DNA of 34,429 nt from Sulfurovum sp. (GTDB taxonomy: Bacteria > Campylobacterota > Campylobacteria > Campylobacterales > Sulfurovaceae): positions 1 to 34,429 of the forward strand of contig JAUZSQ010000111.1 of assembly GCA_030949325.1 (NCBI GenBank), read 5' to 3'. The notes below the pieces were generated by a model. That model saw nothing but the letters and a program-made list of their open reading frames with translations. It ran no database searches and was not told the DNA's origin. This document shows positions 15,616-24,519 of this stretch, in pieces. Within the stretch, counting starts at the first letter, position 1. Every line of letters starts with the position of its first letter. Made by a program: the position numbers and the translations under genes.

Positions 15616-16654
15616 AAACTCAGAACTAGAACAATTAAAAGTTTTACTTTTAAGTACTGAACTCCATCAACTCAAAGACTTAGAAACGAAATATCACAGC
15701 CTTGAAGAGGCTACGTATACACAAAAAAATATCGTGGATAAGGTAGTACTTTTATTTAATGAAGTCTTAGAGAAACGCTTTGAGGAAGAGGGTGAAGAGA
15801 CGGTCAAAATTTTCTCTAAGCATCTTCCCAAAATGATAGCCCAAACGTATAAGGACTCTCCTGCCCAACTGAGTTCTGTACTCAAAGAAACGATTGCCGA
15901 ATCTATCGCAGTAGGTATCGAAAACAACAAAGGGGTAATGGTAGATTCTCTTTATCCTATCATGGGTGGGATGGTCTCAAAGTATGTGAGTCAAGCCATT
16001 AAAGAGCTGATGCAAACTATCAATGCCAAGATAGACAATGGTCTCTCCATAGATAAGTATAAGCGTAAGATAAAGTCTAAAATCACAGGTGTGAGTGAGA
16101 TAGAACTTTTACTCAAAGAAGGTGGGGAAGCGAATATCTCTTCTTTGCTCATCATACAAAAAGAGAGTGGATTACTCATTGCCGAAGCACAAGTAGAAGA
16201 TAACCAAGCCTATGACCCCCACATGGTAGCCTCAATGGCTAGTGCTATCAAAGATTTTATCAATGATTGGATACAACAAAACCAAAGTCAAGATGAGGTG
16301 CAAACATTGACCTATGGGGATGCTACTTTATATATTGAGAGTGCAGGGTCTGTGTATATTATTGCCTTCTTAGACAAAGACCCAGAGTATGAACATCGTA
16401 GAGAAATCAATAGTTTTTTTGCCACTATTGTAAAAGAATATGCACCTTTTTTCCGTATTTTTGCTGGGGATGATTCGGCTACGCAGATTGTGAAGATAAC
16501 AGAAAAGATGCAGGATTATCTATCACTTCAAAATACTACAGCCAAGCCTAAGAAAAAGAAAAACTATGCAAAATACTTTTTAACTCTATTAGTATTGAGT
16601 TATATGGGGTATTTAGGATACAAAGCTGTCATTTTTATAGAGAATCTAGTGTAG
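15590..16654 (+). CDS. N-terminal part of OmpA-family protein: cytoplasmic longin/roadblock-like region and TM helix (split by an indel)
   Basis: About 354 residues in this frame. An N-terminal helical region (to about 120: LEQLKVLLLSTELHQLKDLE, VEEE-like stretches) precedes a domain beginning SSLLIIQKESGLLIAEAQVED and ending FFATIVKEYAPFF. I read this as a roadblock/longin-like fold, the kind that regulates small GTPases. A Lys-rich stretch (PKKKKN) and one transmembrane helix (YFLTLLVLSYMGYLGYKAV) follow, oriented so the domain is cytoplasmic. The ORF then stops, but adding one T to the T5 run at 16632-16636 joins it to the next ORF as IFYRESSVERKIMEETGQKVEV. The two ORFs are therefore one gene of about 640 residues. 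The ATG at 15590 lacks a good ribosome binding site; a TTG at 15548 is possible. Confidence 0.75.
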   Translation: MKGYKLETKNSELEQLKVLLLSTELHQLKDLETKYHSLEEATYTQKNIVDKVVLLFNEVLEKRFEEEGEETVKIFSKHLPKMIAQTYKDSPAQLSSVLKETIAESIAVGIENNKGVMVDSLYPIMGGMVSKYVSQAIKELMQTINAKIDNGLSIDKYKRKIKSKITGVSEIELLLKEGGEANISSLLIIQKESGLLIAEAQVEDNQAYDPHMVASMASAIKDFINDWIQQNQSQDEVQTLTYGDATLYIESAGSVYIIAFLDKDPEYEHRREINSFFATIVKEYAPFFRIFAGDDSATQIVKITEKMQDYLSLQNTTAKPKKKKNYAKYFLTLLVLSYMGYLGYKAVIFIENLV

Positions 16655-16665
16655 AGCGTAAGATT

Positions 16666-17508
16666 ATGGAGGAGACAGGACAAAAAGTAGAGGTACATTA
16701 TCAAGATGGGCATATCAGATTGGAAGGGTATGTAGCCGATATTGCACAGCTGAGTCAAATAGAGGCTATTACCGCAAGAGAAGAACCGTATCCTATTTCC
16801 AATTATCTCAGTATCCCTCAAAAATATTTGATAGATACTGAGATAACAGAGCTGAAAAATACCCTTCTTATACTTGATAAATCTTCTAAAGAAAGAGATA
16901 ATTTACTACTTTTGGAGAATCAAGTATTGAATGTAGAGTTGGCAGAGACTATTAAGGTACTCCATAAGATAAAACAAAATATCAATGAAGAAGTAGAATC
17001 TTTTGCCAAACAGAGTACTAGCATAAAAAATAAAATGGCCTCTAGCTTAGAGAAGGTTTTTTCCCAAAGTACTTTTTATCAGGAGACATCTTACTCTTTA
17101 AGCTTTGAAAGTCTCAATCTCTTTGTAGGTGGCAAGGCTAAGTATGAAGCTAAGGCAATGAAAATAATACAACGAAATTTTAATAAATATATAGAAGTAT
17201 TAGAAGCCTATAGTCCGTATATAGAGAGTATTATCATAGAAGGACATGCTGACAGTCGTGGTGATGAATTGGCTAATATGACACTATCGAAACAAAGGGC
17301 ATTGGCTGTGAGGCGTATTTTACTGCAATCGCCTACGCTCAAATTTTACAATATGCAAGGACTACTAGATATAGAAGTATTAGGTAGTCACGAGGTCATT
17401 AGTAAGGATGGGATAGAAGACCCTATCGCTTCTAGGCGTATAGAAATTCATTTTGAACTGAAAAGTAATAAAGCATTAGATAAACTTAAGAAAATAATAA
17501 GAGAATAG
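16666..17508 (+). CDS. C-terminal part of the same OmpA-family protein: BON-like and OmpA-like periplasmic domains
   Basis: 280 residues in this frame, but it very probably continues the preceding ORF after a one-base homopolymer loss. It opens with a BON-like stretch (VEVHYQDGHIRLEGYVAD), then a long helical linker (about 60-120). An OmpA-like peptidoglycan-binding domain follows: LNLFVGGKAKYEAKAMKIIQ, IIIEGHADSRGDELANMTLS with the conserved GHAD and a following Arg, and ASRRIEIHFEL at the end. In OmpA, MotB and Pal this fold holds diaminopimelate in peptidoglycan. With the upstream half, the protein would link the cell wall to a cytoplasmic regulatory domain. The local ATG at 16666 has no convincing ribosome binding site, which also argues for the fusion. 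Confidence 0.8.
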   Translation: MEETGQKVEVHYQDGHIRLEGYVADIAQLSQIEAITAREEPYPISNYLSIPQKYLIDTEITELKNTLLILDKSSKERDNLLLLENQVLNVELAETIKVLHKIKQNINEEVESFAKQSTSIKNKMASSLEKVFSQSTFYQETSYSLSFESLNLFVGGKAKYEAKAMKIIQRNFNKYIEVLEAYSPYIESIIIEGHADSRGDELANMTLSKQRALAVRRILLQSPTLKFYNMQGLLDIEVLGSHEVISKDGIEDPIASRRIEIHFELKSNKALDKLKKIIRE

Positions 17509-17570
17509 AATATCTTAAGTTTTAACAGATAAAATAGCCTAAGATGAATAATAAAGGATACTTAAAAGAA

Positions 17571-18047
17571 ATGATTAGAAAAAAAATACTGCTACTAGGT
17601 GATTTTTCAGTAGGTAAAACAAGTTTAGTAAGAAGATATGTAGATGGTGCATTTGATGATAAGTACCTTACGACTATAGGGGTCAAAATTGCCAAAAAAT
17701 ATTTTGAGGTAGCAGGGGTAGAATATGAGATGATTATTTGGGATGTAGAAGGTTCAACCCCTAGTAAGAAAATTGCCTTAGGCTATTACAAGGGTGCAAG
17801 TGGAGCTATTTGTGTGGCAGATAGCAGTAGAGAAGAGACGATAAAGGGACTAGAAAGACATAAAGAAATATTTTTACTCGAAAACCCCAAAGGAAAGATA
17901 GTCACAGCATATAACAAAATTGACCTCTTGGATGAAGCATCAAAAGCCAAGATACTCTTAGATGAGAATACCTTTTTAACTTCGGCAAAAGATGATGATT
18001 GTGTCGAAGAAGTCTTTCTACAACTGATGAGGCAAATGGTAGTATGA
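17571..18047 (+). CDS. Ras-like small GTPase
   Basis: Single-domain GTPase with all five G motifs: P-loop GDFSVGKTS, switch I Thr in YLTTIGVKI, DVEG (WDVEGS, with Ser where Ras has Gln61), NKID (AYNKIDLL) and SAK (TSAKDDD). It resembles the proteobacterial Rab/Ras-like family that opens MIRKKI-L-LLG and is found beside OmpA-like genes. I chose the ATG at 17571 because it gives this canonical N-terminus; an ATG at 17544 would add nine residues. A GATAAAAT lies near 17528-17535. The TGA overlaps the ATG of the next gene (ATGA, 18044-18047). Lack of the catalytic Gln suggests slow intrinsic hydrolysis and dependence on a partner GAP, as with MglA and MglB; that is inference. Confidence 0.88.
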   Translation: MIRKKILLLGDFSVGKTSLVRRYVDGAFDDKYLTTIGVKIAKKYFEVAGVEYEMIIWDVEGSTPSKKIALGYYKGASGAICVADSSREETIKGLERHKEIFLLENPKGKIVTAYNKIDLLDEASKAKILLDENTFLTSAKDDDCVEEVFLQLMRQMVV

Positions 18048-19204
18048 AAGATATACAAGCGATACTGAATATAGTCTTTAAGAAAGATTTATTTGAGTAT
18101 GTTCAAATAGATAAAGACTTTAATGTAGTGAATACTTCTTCAAATATTTGTAAATATGTAGAAGATATCCCCCAAAGAGGCTTACCTGTCTTTGATTACT
18201 TCCCTGAATTGGTAGGTATAGAAGAAGAGATGCATAATCTCTTTATTCATACAGAGGAAACATATTCTTTGGAATCAGTGTGCAAGAAAGCCTATTATGT
18301 CAATATGACGATTGACTATTATGATGAAAACAACCTCTTTATCTTACTTCATGATATTACAAGTATGACCGTTTCTAGTCAGAAGATTTTACAATATAGC
18401 AATGAATCTATTTTGGTTAACAATAGGTTACAAAAGATATTAAACAGTCAAAATGCACTCTTGTTTTGTACTTATGAAAATGATATATTATATAGTAATG
18501 CACAGTTTGAAGATTACTTTTGTACAGATATTATGATTGATTATGATATAAAAAAGTTAAATATCTATCAATATGTAGATGTACCCCTTGATGATTATAA
18601 TAGTCTATTTGACTATGTAAGCACAAAAGAAGAGTATATCTATATCAACGAGGATACGTTTATCCTACAAGCTACATCTATTAATCACAGTCATAAGCTT
18701 TTTACCCTCACTAAAGTGACTAAACTCACAGATAAAATGCATATAGACTTACTTACAGGAGCCTACAACAAATCTTATTTTGATATGCGACTCAAAAGGA
18801 TGATGCAAGAAGAGGGTGATTTTGTGGTAGTAGTCCTTGATTTTGATAATTTTAAAATGATTAATGATAGCTATGGACATCAAGTAGGGGATAGTGTGTT
18901 GAAAGAATGTTCTTCCTTGATAAAAGACAATATGAGAAAAGAAGATATTTTTGCAAGGTGGGGTGGAGAAGAATTTCTTTTGTTGTTGGAGTATCAAAAT
19001 ATGAGTGATATTATGGGCAAGATAGAAAGGGTACGCGAAATCATTGCCAAGCATACTTTTGCATCGATAGAGCGTTTGACTGTTAGTTTTGGTGTCTCAG
19101 CAAGACAAGAAGAAGATGATATAGATACCTTACTCAAAAGGGCAGATGAAGCACTTTACGAAGCCAAAGAGAGTGGTAAAAATAAAGTGATTTTTAAAAA
19201 GTAA
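18044..19204 (+). CDS. Sensor diguanylate cyclase (PAS-like region plus GGDEF domain)
   Basis: 386 residues. The N-terminal 220 residues appear to hold two PAS-like units (FEYVQIDKDFNVVNTSSN...; NALLFCTYENDILYSNAQFEDYF); there is no transmembrane segment. The C-terminal GGDEF domain begins DLLTGAYNKSYF, has the metal-binding VLDFDNFKMINDSYGH, an active GGEEF (RWGGEEF) and an inhibitory RxxD site (RKED) five residues before it. It should therefore make c-di-GMP and be product-inhibited. ATGA overlap with the GTPase gene indicates coupled translation, so the GTPase and the cyclase are probably one functional unit. Confidence 0.88.
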   Translation: MKDIQAILNIVFKKDLFEYVQIDKDFNVVNTSSNICKYVEDIPQRGLPVFDYFPELVGIEEEMHNLFIHTEETYSLESVCKKAYYVNMTIDYYDENNLFILLHDITSMTVSSQKILQYSNESILVNNRLQKILNSQNALLFCTYENDILYSNAQFEDYFCTDIMIDYDIKKLNIYQYVDVPLDDYNSLFDYVSTKEEYIYINEDTFILQATSINHSHKLFTLTKVTKLTDKMHIDLLTGAYNKSYFDMRLKRMMQEEGDFVVVVLDFDNFKMINDSYGHQVGDSVLKECSSLIKDNMRKEDIFARWGGEEFLLLLEYQNMSDIMGKIERVREIIAKHTFASIERLTVSFGVSARQEEDDIDTLLKRADEALYEAKESGKNKVIFKK

Positions 19205-19235
19205 TAAATTAAGCTTCTATTTAAGACTAATCTAC

Positions 19236-19241
19236 TATAAT
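19236..19241 (+). promoter_or_regulatory. -10 box of tRNA-Ser
   Basis: A perfect TATAAT sits 18 bases before the first base of the tRNA, as expected for a transcription start shortly upstream of the mature 5' end. Confidence 0.6.
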
Positions 19242-19259
19242 TTTATCCACAAAACATAC

Positions 19260-19350
19260 GGAGAGTTGGGAGAGTTGGTTTAATCCGCGCCCCTGCTAAG
19301 GGTGTGTAGCTTCACGGTTACCGAGGGTTCGAATCCCTCACTCTCCGCCA
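19260..19350 (+). tRNA. tRNA-Ser(GCT)
   Basis: Acceptor stem GGAGAGT pairs with ACTCTCC, followed by discriminator G and an encoded CCA. The anticodon loop CTGCTAA has anticodon GCT at 19295-19297, reading AGC and AGU. The anticodon stem is CGCCC/GGGTG. A long variable arm (GTAGCTTCACGGTTAC) is typical of class II serine tRNAs, and the T arm contains GGTTCGAATCC. It lies between the GGDEF gene and the 3' end of the convergent helicase gene. Confidence 0.96.
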
Positions 19351-19366
19351 TTTAATCCTAAAATTC

Positions 19367-22217
19367 CTACAGTAGAATACTCATAATTAACTCCTTCGAC
19401 TTCGACGAAAACCCCCCTCTTGTATTGCTAGTACTGCTATATCCTCGTTTGTTTTTGGAATGGCAAGTGTCACAGATGCTAAAACGATACGAGAAGTCTA
19501 AGGGTTTTTTACATTTACGGCATTGTTTGGTGAAGTGTCCTTGGCGTAAGGAGTTTTCTATATATTGATTGAGTCTAACTCTCGCTTCTAGGGCTTTGTC
19601 GGTATCTTGAAAAATATCAGGGAATTTAAAACTAAGCCATAGGTAAAGCGAAATTTCACGGACACGGTCTTCGGCGTTGAGTAACATATCGTTGGTTTGG
19701 GCAAACTCTGGCAGGTCTCTTGGAGGGATATAGAGGACTTGTCCACCTGCTTCTATTTGCTTGATGTAGCGATGAAAGGTGGCTTCTATATAAGGAGAAT
19801 GGATACTAGCAGGGGCACAGCTAAGAAAATACCGTGTTTTGAGTTCTAGGTGATACTCATCTACAATAGAAGCTATCTCTAGCATAGAGTCAATATTCGC
19901 AGCCACAAAAGGACCTTCAAATTCCATATTATCAGCAAAGAATCCCAAGATAGTACTGACATTGTCTGTCTCTAGTATCTCTCCTATGAGTAAGACATGT
20001 TCCAAACTTGCCATCACTGAGACAGGCAGTTTAATAGTAGGCAATGGGGCATAAAAGCAAGAAGTAATCGTTTCTAAGGCTTGGGCTTCTAGTGTGCCGA
20101 CATAGCCTTCTTCTTCAAAGCCATATCTTCCTGCTCGACCTGCGATTTGAGAGACTTCGCTGGGCAAGAGTTCGCGTCTGCGTAAGCCATCAAACTTGTT
20201 GTCTTTGGCAAAAAGCAGGGTTTTGATAGGGAGATTTAGCCCCATGGCAATGGCATCGGTGGAGACGAGGATTTGGCTTTGTCCATTTCTAAAACGCTTG
20301 GCTTCTTCACGCCTAACTTCAGGGGATAGATTCCCATAGATGACGGAGACACTGTACTGTTGGGAGAGTTGTTGTTTCAAAGAGAGTACGTCACGGCGAC
20401 TAAAGGCTACTATGGCAGTTTGTGGACTAATATCTTTTAAGGGAGTAGGCTCTTTCATCATGCTGAGGGTATTTTTACGCTCAAAATGGACAATCTCCAA
20501 AGGCTCATTGAGATAGGTACAAAGTTCTTGTACTGCTTCTAAGGCATTGGTAGAGCCTGTGAGTATCAGAGTCTTTGCAGGTATGCCCATGAGTGCATTT
20601 GCCCAAGCCCATCCACGGTCACGGTCACTTATCATTTGTATTTCATCAATCACACAGACATCCACATCTACAGAAGAGTTCATCATTTCAATTGTAGAAG
20701 AGATATGGGTAGATTCTTCATCAATAATCTCTTCTTCTCCTGTAATCAAAGAGACAGAAACACCACTTTTTTTGTAGGTTTTCATAGCCTTCCAAAGCCA
20801 AGAGACGTAAGGGTGCTAGATAATATCCTGTGGTGGCACTTTTGAGTGCTTCCATCGCTGTATAGGTTTTACCTGAATTCGTAGGGCCTACATGAAAGAT
20901 AATTTTACGTTTGAGTTGTCGTGCTAGAGGAAAAAGATTTTTGAAATCACGAATGGTTTTGGCGAGTAGTTCTTCACGTTTTTGCTTGGCTTGTAGGGGT
21001 TTAATATATTCTTGAAAATGAAATAAAATACGTCTTTTACTCTTTTCTTTGACTTTGAGTACAGCAGAAGCTTCGACTTGAGGGACAATGAATCGTACGA
21101 TAAAGTCTTCTAAGATACTTGTCTCTATCATCAATTTTCTATTTTGTTCTTGCATATCTTGGAACACTTCTTCTACAGCCCCTTCAAAGTGAGCGATGAG
21201 TTCATCAGTGACCCTGTCCATATCGCTTTGGACGGGCAAAGGGCTATGACTCCAAATGAGGTGATAGATAAAAGGCTTTTCATAGGAGACAGCACTAATA
21301 TATTCTACATTTTGCCCAAAGAGTGTATAGTGTTTGCTCTGTTCTACAATAAAGTGGTCGCTACTTTCAAAGAGTGTGTATTTGTCACTGATGGTATTGA
21401 GTAAATCTTCTATAATAAAGAGGTCAATAGGTGCATGGCTAAGGCTAGACTCACGAGGCATCGCTTTGAGAGAGCTATAGATATGCTTTTGGCTTAGATA
21501 GGGATGATTCTCTTGGCTAAGAGGGGTCAAAAATCTCTCAATTTCAAGTGACTTTTTTACAATACTTTCTGCTTTGATAACTTTTAACTGTACTATAATC
21601 TCTTCATCACTACTTTCCCACATATCATTGAGACTCAAAGAAGGGGTTTTACATAAAAGAAGTTTAGTAAAATCATATTGTTTTAACGCAAAAGTAAAGC
21701 TATGATAAAACTCCATTTCATTGCTGGTATTGCATTGTGCATCTAAGGCAGATTCCAAGGTCTTGAGTCTTTGAGAGAGACGCATATATTGTAGCTTGTT
21801 GAGTACTTTGTCCGAGGTAATTTTACTACTAGAGACATTGATAAATGCATCCAAAATGAGATTTTCTTCCTGCTGTGTATGGGGAGTCTCTTCTAGGAGT
21901 ATCAGTATTTTATCTACTTTATCGGTGACACGCTTGGGTTTGTCACTCTTGCTTGTATGCACAGACTTGTAGCTTTGGGTGAGATAAGAGACAATGAGTT
22001 CACGCGTACCTGCACCTTCTTCACTCCAAATACGACGTAAAGCCCGTACCATATCATCATGTGTATGAGAAGAGAGATTACGTTGAAGTAGCATAATAAG
22101 CTCTATGAGTTTATCATCATCTACACCTGCAATGCCTTCATCGAAAGCTTGTCCATTAAAATAGTTTCGTATTTTATTATTGAGTTTTATAAGATATTTT
22201 TGCTTTTTTTTTGCCAT
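19367..22217 (-). pseudogene. SUV3-like ATP-dependent RNA helicase, one frameshift (probably intact in the organism)
   Basis: Superfamily 2 helicase related to mitochondrial SUV3, which unwinds RNA for degradation. An N-terminal region of about 435 residues, helical and without known motifs, precedes Walker A GPTNSGKT (444-451), motif Ia [15 protein letters not shown] (motif II, as in SUV3), LTGSTNALEAV, and the C-lobe IAGRAGRYG. The C-terminus has a zinc-ribbon-like CRKCKK...CDTCHS and a short Gly/Ser/Arg tail. The two frames join in a T7 run at 20767-20773 (plus strand); removing one base gives [19 protein letters not shown] and a 949-residue protein. The ATG (22215-22217) has no ribosome binding site; a TATACT (rc of 22224-22229) is only six bases upstream, so the mRNA may be leaderless. 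Confidence 0.85.
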
Positions 22218-22283
22218 AACGATAGTATAGCCAATTTTTATGTTAAAATTTAGAGAGTGTTTCTAATTTATAAGGAAAATAAG

Positions 22284-22829
22284 ATGAAAAAGATACAAAA
22301 AATATTTTTTATGTTGTTACTTGTAGCGAGTAACTCGGAGGCTAAAGTAGTTTTGATTCCTATGGGTGAATTACTCATTCCTATTGTGATAGAAGAGACA
22401 AGAACAAGTTCTTTGGTAGAGGGAGAAGTCGTCTTAGACCAAGCTTTATTACTCTCTTTGGTCAATGAAGCCCGTACAGGAGGGTATTTTTGTGGGAGTA
22501 CATTTTATCCAGCAGTAAGCCCTATTGTTTGGAGTCCTACCGTTGAGTCTGCGACACGGATTCATAGTGATGATATGTATCGTAATGACTTTTTTGAGCA
22601 TACAGGTAGTGACGGTTCTTCGGCAGGAGATAGGCTGTCTCGTGTGGGATATAACTGGCAAACGTATGGTGAAAATATCGCACTAGGATATACTTCCGAA
22701 GCCTCTGTGATAGCAGGATGGTTAGGCAGTGCAGGGCATTGTAGCAATATTATGAGTCCAACATTCCAAGAAATGGGATTGTCTAGGGTAGGGTCTTATT
22801 GGACGCAGTGTTTTGCTACGTCGTTTTAA
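22284..22829 (+). CDS. Secreted CAP/SCP-domain protein
   Basis: 181 residues. Signal peptide MKKIQKIFFMLLLVASNSEA, then a linker and a CAP (cysteine-rich secretory/SCP) domain: LVNEARTGG, ESATRIHSDDMYRNDFFEHTG, RVGYNWQTYGENIALGYTS, and GHCSNIMSP with the His and Glu typical of the CAP cavity. Bacterial CAP proteins are extracellular or periplasmic; activity is mostly unknown. The start at 22284 is set by AAGGA about seven bases upstream and by the signal peptide. It is divergent from the helicase. Confidence 0.88.
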   Translation: MKKIQKIFFMLLLVASNSEAKVVLIPMGELLIPIVIEETRTSSLVEGEVVLDQALLLSLVNEARTGGYFCGSTFYPAVSPIVWSPTVESATRIHSDDMYRNDFFEHTGSDGSSAGDRLSRVGYNWQTYGENIALGYTSEASVIAGWLGSAGHCSNIMSPTFQEMGLSRVGSYWTQCFATSF

Positions 22830-22848
22830 GTATGGATTTTACTATGCC

Positions 22849-24432
22849 TTAGACATTGGTGGCTACTTTATAGGTAGGGTCATCTTCTTCATAGGTACAA
22901 AAAGGTCCTGCGGAGTGTAGGGTCTTTTTGCAATCTGCTGAGAGGTGTCGGAGGGTAAGCTTCTTCCCTGCTTTTTTGTATTTATCGGTCAATACATCAA
23001 TGGCTTCTGCACCTGAGCTGTCCATCACTCTGGCTTTCTTAAAATCAATAATCACTTCACTAGGGTCATTTTCTATATCAAACTGTTCGTTAAAGGAAGT
23101 CACCGAAGCAAAGAAGAGAGGACCTTCTAACGTATAGACTTTTTTGCCTTCGTCATCAGTAGAAGTACGTGCCAATATCTTGGCATGTTCCCAAGCAAAG
23201 ACTAACGCCGAGATAATAATACCTGCGATGACAGCCACTGCCAAGTCTTCAAGTACGGTAATAATAGTCACGACTATCAGCACAAAAGCATCAGAGCGAG
23301 GCATGTGCTTGATACGTTGGAGCGAAGAAAATTCAAATGTCCCAATACTCACCATAAACATAATCCCTACCAATACAGCCACTGGAATCACAGCAATCAC
23401 TTCAGAAAAGCTCACCACCAAGATAATGAGTAACACGGCCGCGGTAAAAGAAGAGAGACGACCCAGTCCTCCTGAGGTAAAGTTGATAACAGATTGCCCA
23501 ATCATCGCACATCCTGCCATACCACCAAAGAGTCCAGAGGTGGTATTTCCTACACCCAAGGCGATACATTCTTTGTTTCCTGAACCACGTTTGCCACCCA
23601 TCTCATCAAGTACTGAGAGCGTAAGCAGAGATTCGATAAGACCTACGAGTGCTACAATGAGTGCCACAGGCAAGATAATAGCCATCGCTTCCCATGTAAA
23701 CAATGAAGACAGAGGCAAGATAAAGCTTGGCATAGAGACATTGGAAAGGTCTGCTAAGTCACCGACTACTTTGGTATCAATATGCAATAAGTACGTCACT
23801 AAAGTAATCACAATAATAGCAATGAGTCCAGCAGGAACAGCTTTGGAGAACTTGGGTAAAAAGTGCATCGTTGCCATAGTAAGGATAATAATCACATACA
23901 TAAGATAATTTTCACTCAAAGACGCTGAGACGATTGCCATCCATCCTTGATATTGTTCCATATTGGCAGGAGCGAGAAAAGGAAGCTGTGCAAGGGCTAT
24001 CACAATTGCCAAACCATTGACAAAACCAAAGAGGGCAGGTTGTGGTACTAGACGGATAAATTTACCCATCTTCATCAGCCCAATACTAAGCTGTATCAAT
24101 CCTGCAATGATGGAAGTGAGTAATATATAGTGTAGTATCATAGTAGAGAGTGCTTCTTTGCCTAATTCTGGATACATCTGTACTACAGAAATCCCAAGGG
24201 CTACAAAGACAATAGCCACCGAACCCGTAGCCCCAGAAATCATCCCTGGTTTACCCCCAAACAGTGCCGTAATAAGCCCAATAATAAAAGCCCCATACAG
24301 ACCTACAACAGGAGAAACTCCCGCGATAAATGAAAAGGCTATCGCCTCTGGTACAAGAGCCACAGAGACCAACGCACCTGAGAGAATATCGTTTTTAATG
24401 TTTTGTTTTGAATAGTTTTGAATATCAAACAA
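22849..24432 (-). CDS. SulP/SLC26-family anion transporter with STAS domain
   Basis: Inner-membrane secondary transporter of 527 residues with about 12-14 hydrophobic helices. The N-terminal signature (ILSGALVSVALVPEAIAFSF, then GLYGAFIIGLITALFGGKPG) marks the SulP family. A C-terminal STAS domain starts near 440 (PSEVIIDFKKARVMDSSGAEAID). Substrates in the family are sulfate, bicarbonate or other anions; BicA-like bicarbonate uptake would suit a CO2-fixing Campylobacterota but cannot be decided here. The start is TTG at 24430-24432, supported by AAGGAA seven bases upstream; no in-frame ATG occurs for about 60 codons. Its stop lies 19 bases from the convergent CAP gene. Confidence 0.9.
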   Translation of the reverse strand: MFDIQNYSKQNIKNDILSGALVSVALVPEAIAFSFIAGVSPVVGLYGAFIIGLITALFGGKPGMISGATGSVAIVFVALGISVVQMYPELGKEALSTMILHYILLTSIIAGLIQLSIGLMKMGKFIRLVPQPALFGFVNGLAIVIALAQLPFLAPANMEQYQGWMAIVSASLSENYLMYVIIILTMATMHFLPKFSKAVPAGLIAIIVITLVTYLLHIDTKVVGDLADLSNVSMPSFILPLSSLFTWEAMAIILPVALIVALVGLIESLLTLSVLDEMGGKRGSGNKECIALGVGNTTSGLFGGMAGCAMIGQSVINFTSGGLGRLSSFTAAVLLIILVVSFSEVIAVIPVAVLVGIMFMVSIGTFEFSSLQRIKHMPRSDAFVLIVVTIITVLEDLAVAVIAGIIISALVFAWEHAKILARTSTDDEGKKVYTLEGPLFFASVTSFNEQFDIENDPSEVIIDFKKARVMDSSGAEAIDVLTDKYKKAGKKLTLRHLSADCKKTLHSAGPFCTYEEDDPTYKVATNV

Positions 24433-24519
24433 GGTATTTCCTTACAGAAGTATTTTATGCGTGGAATTTTACCATAATAGTTTATATAACCTACTGTAAG
24501 CGTAGGGCATGAATCAGAT

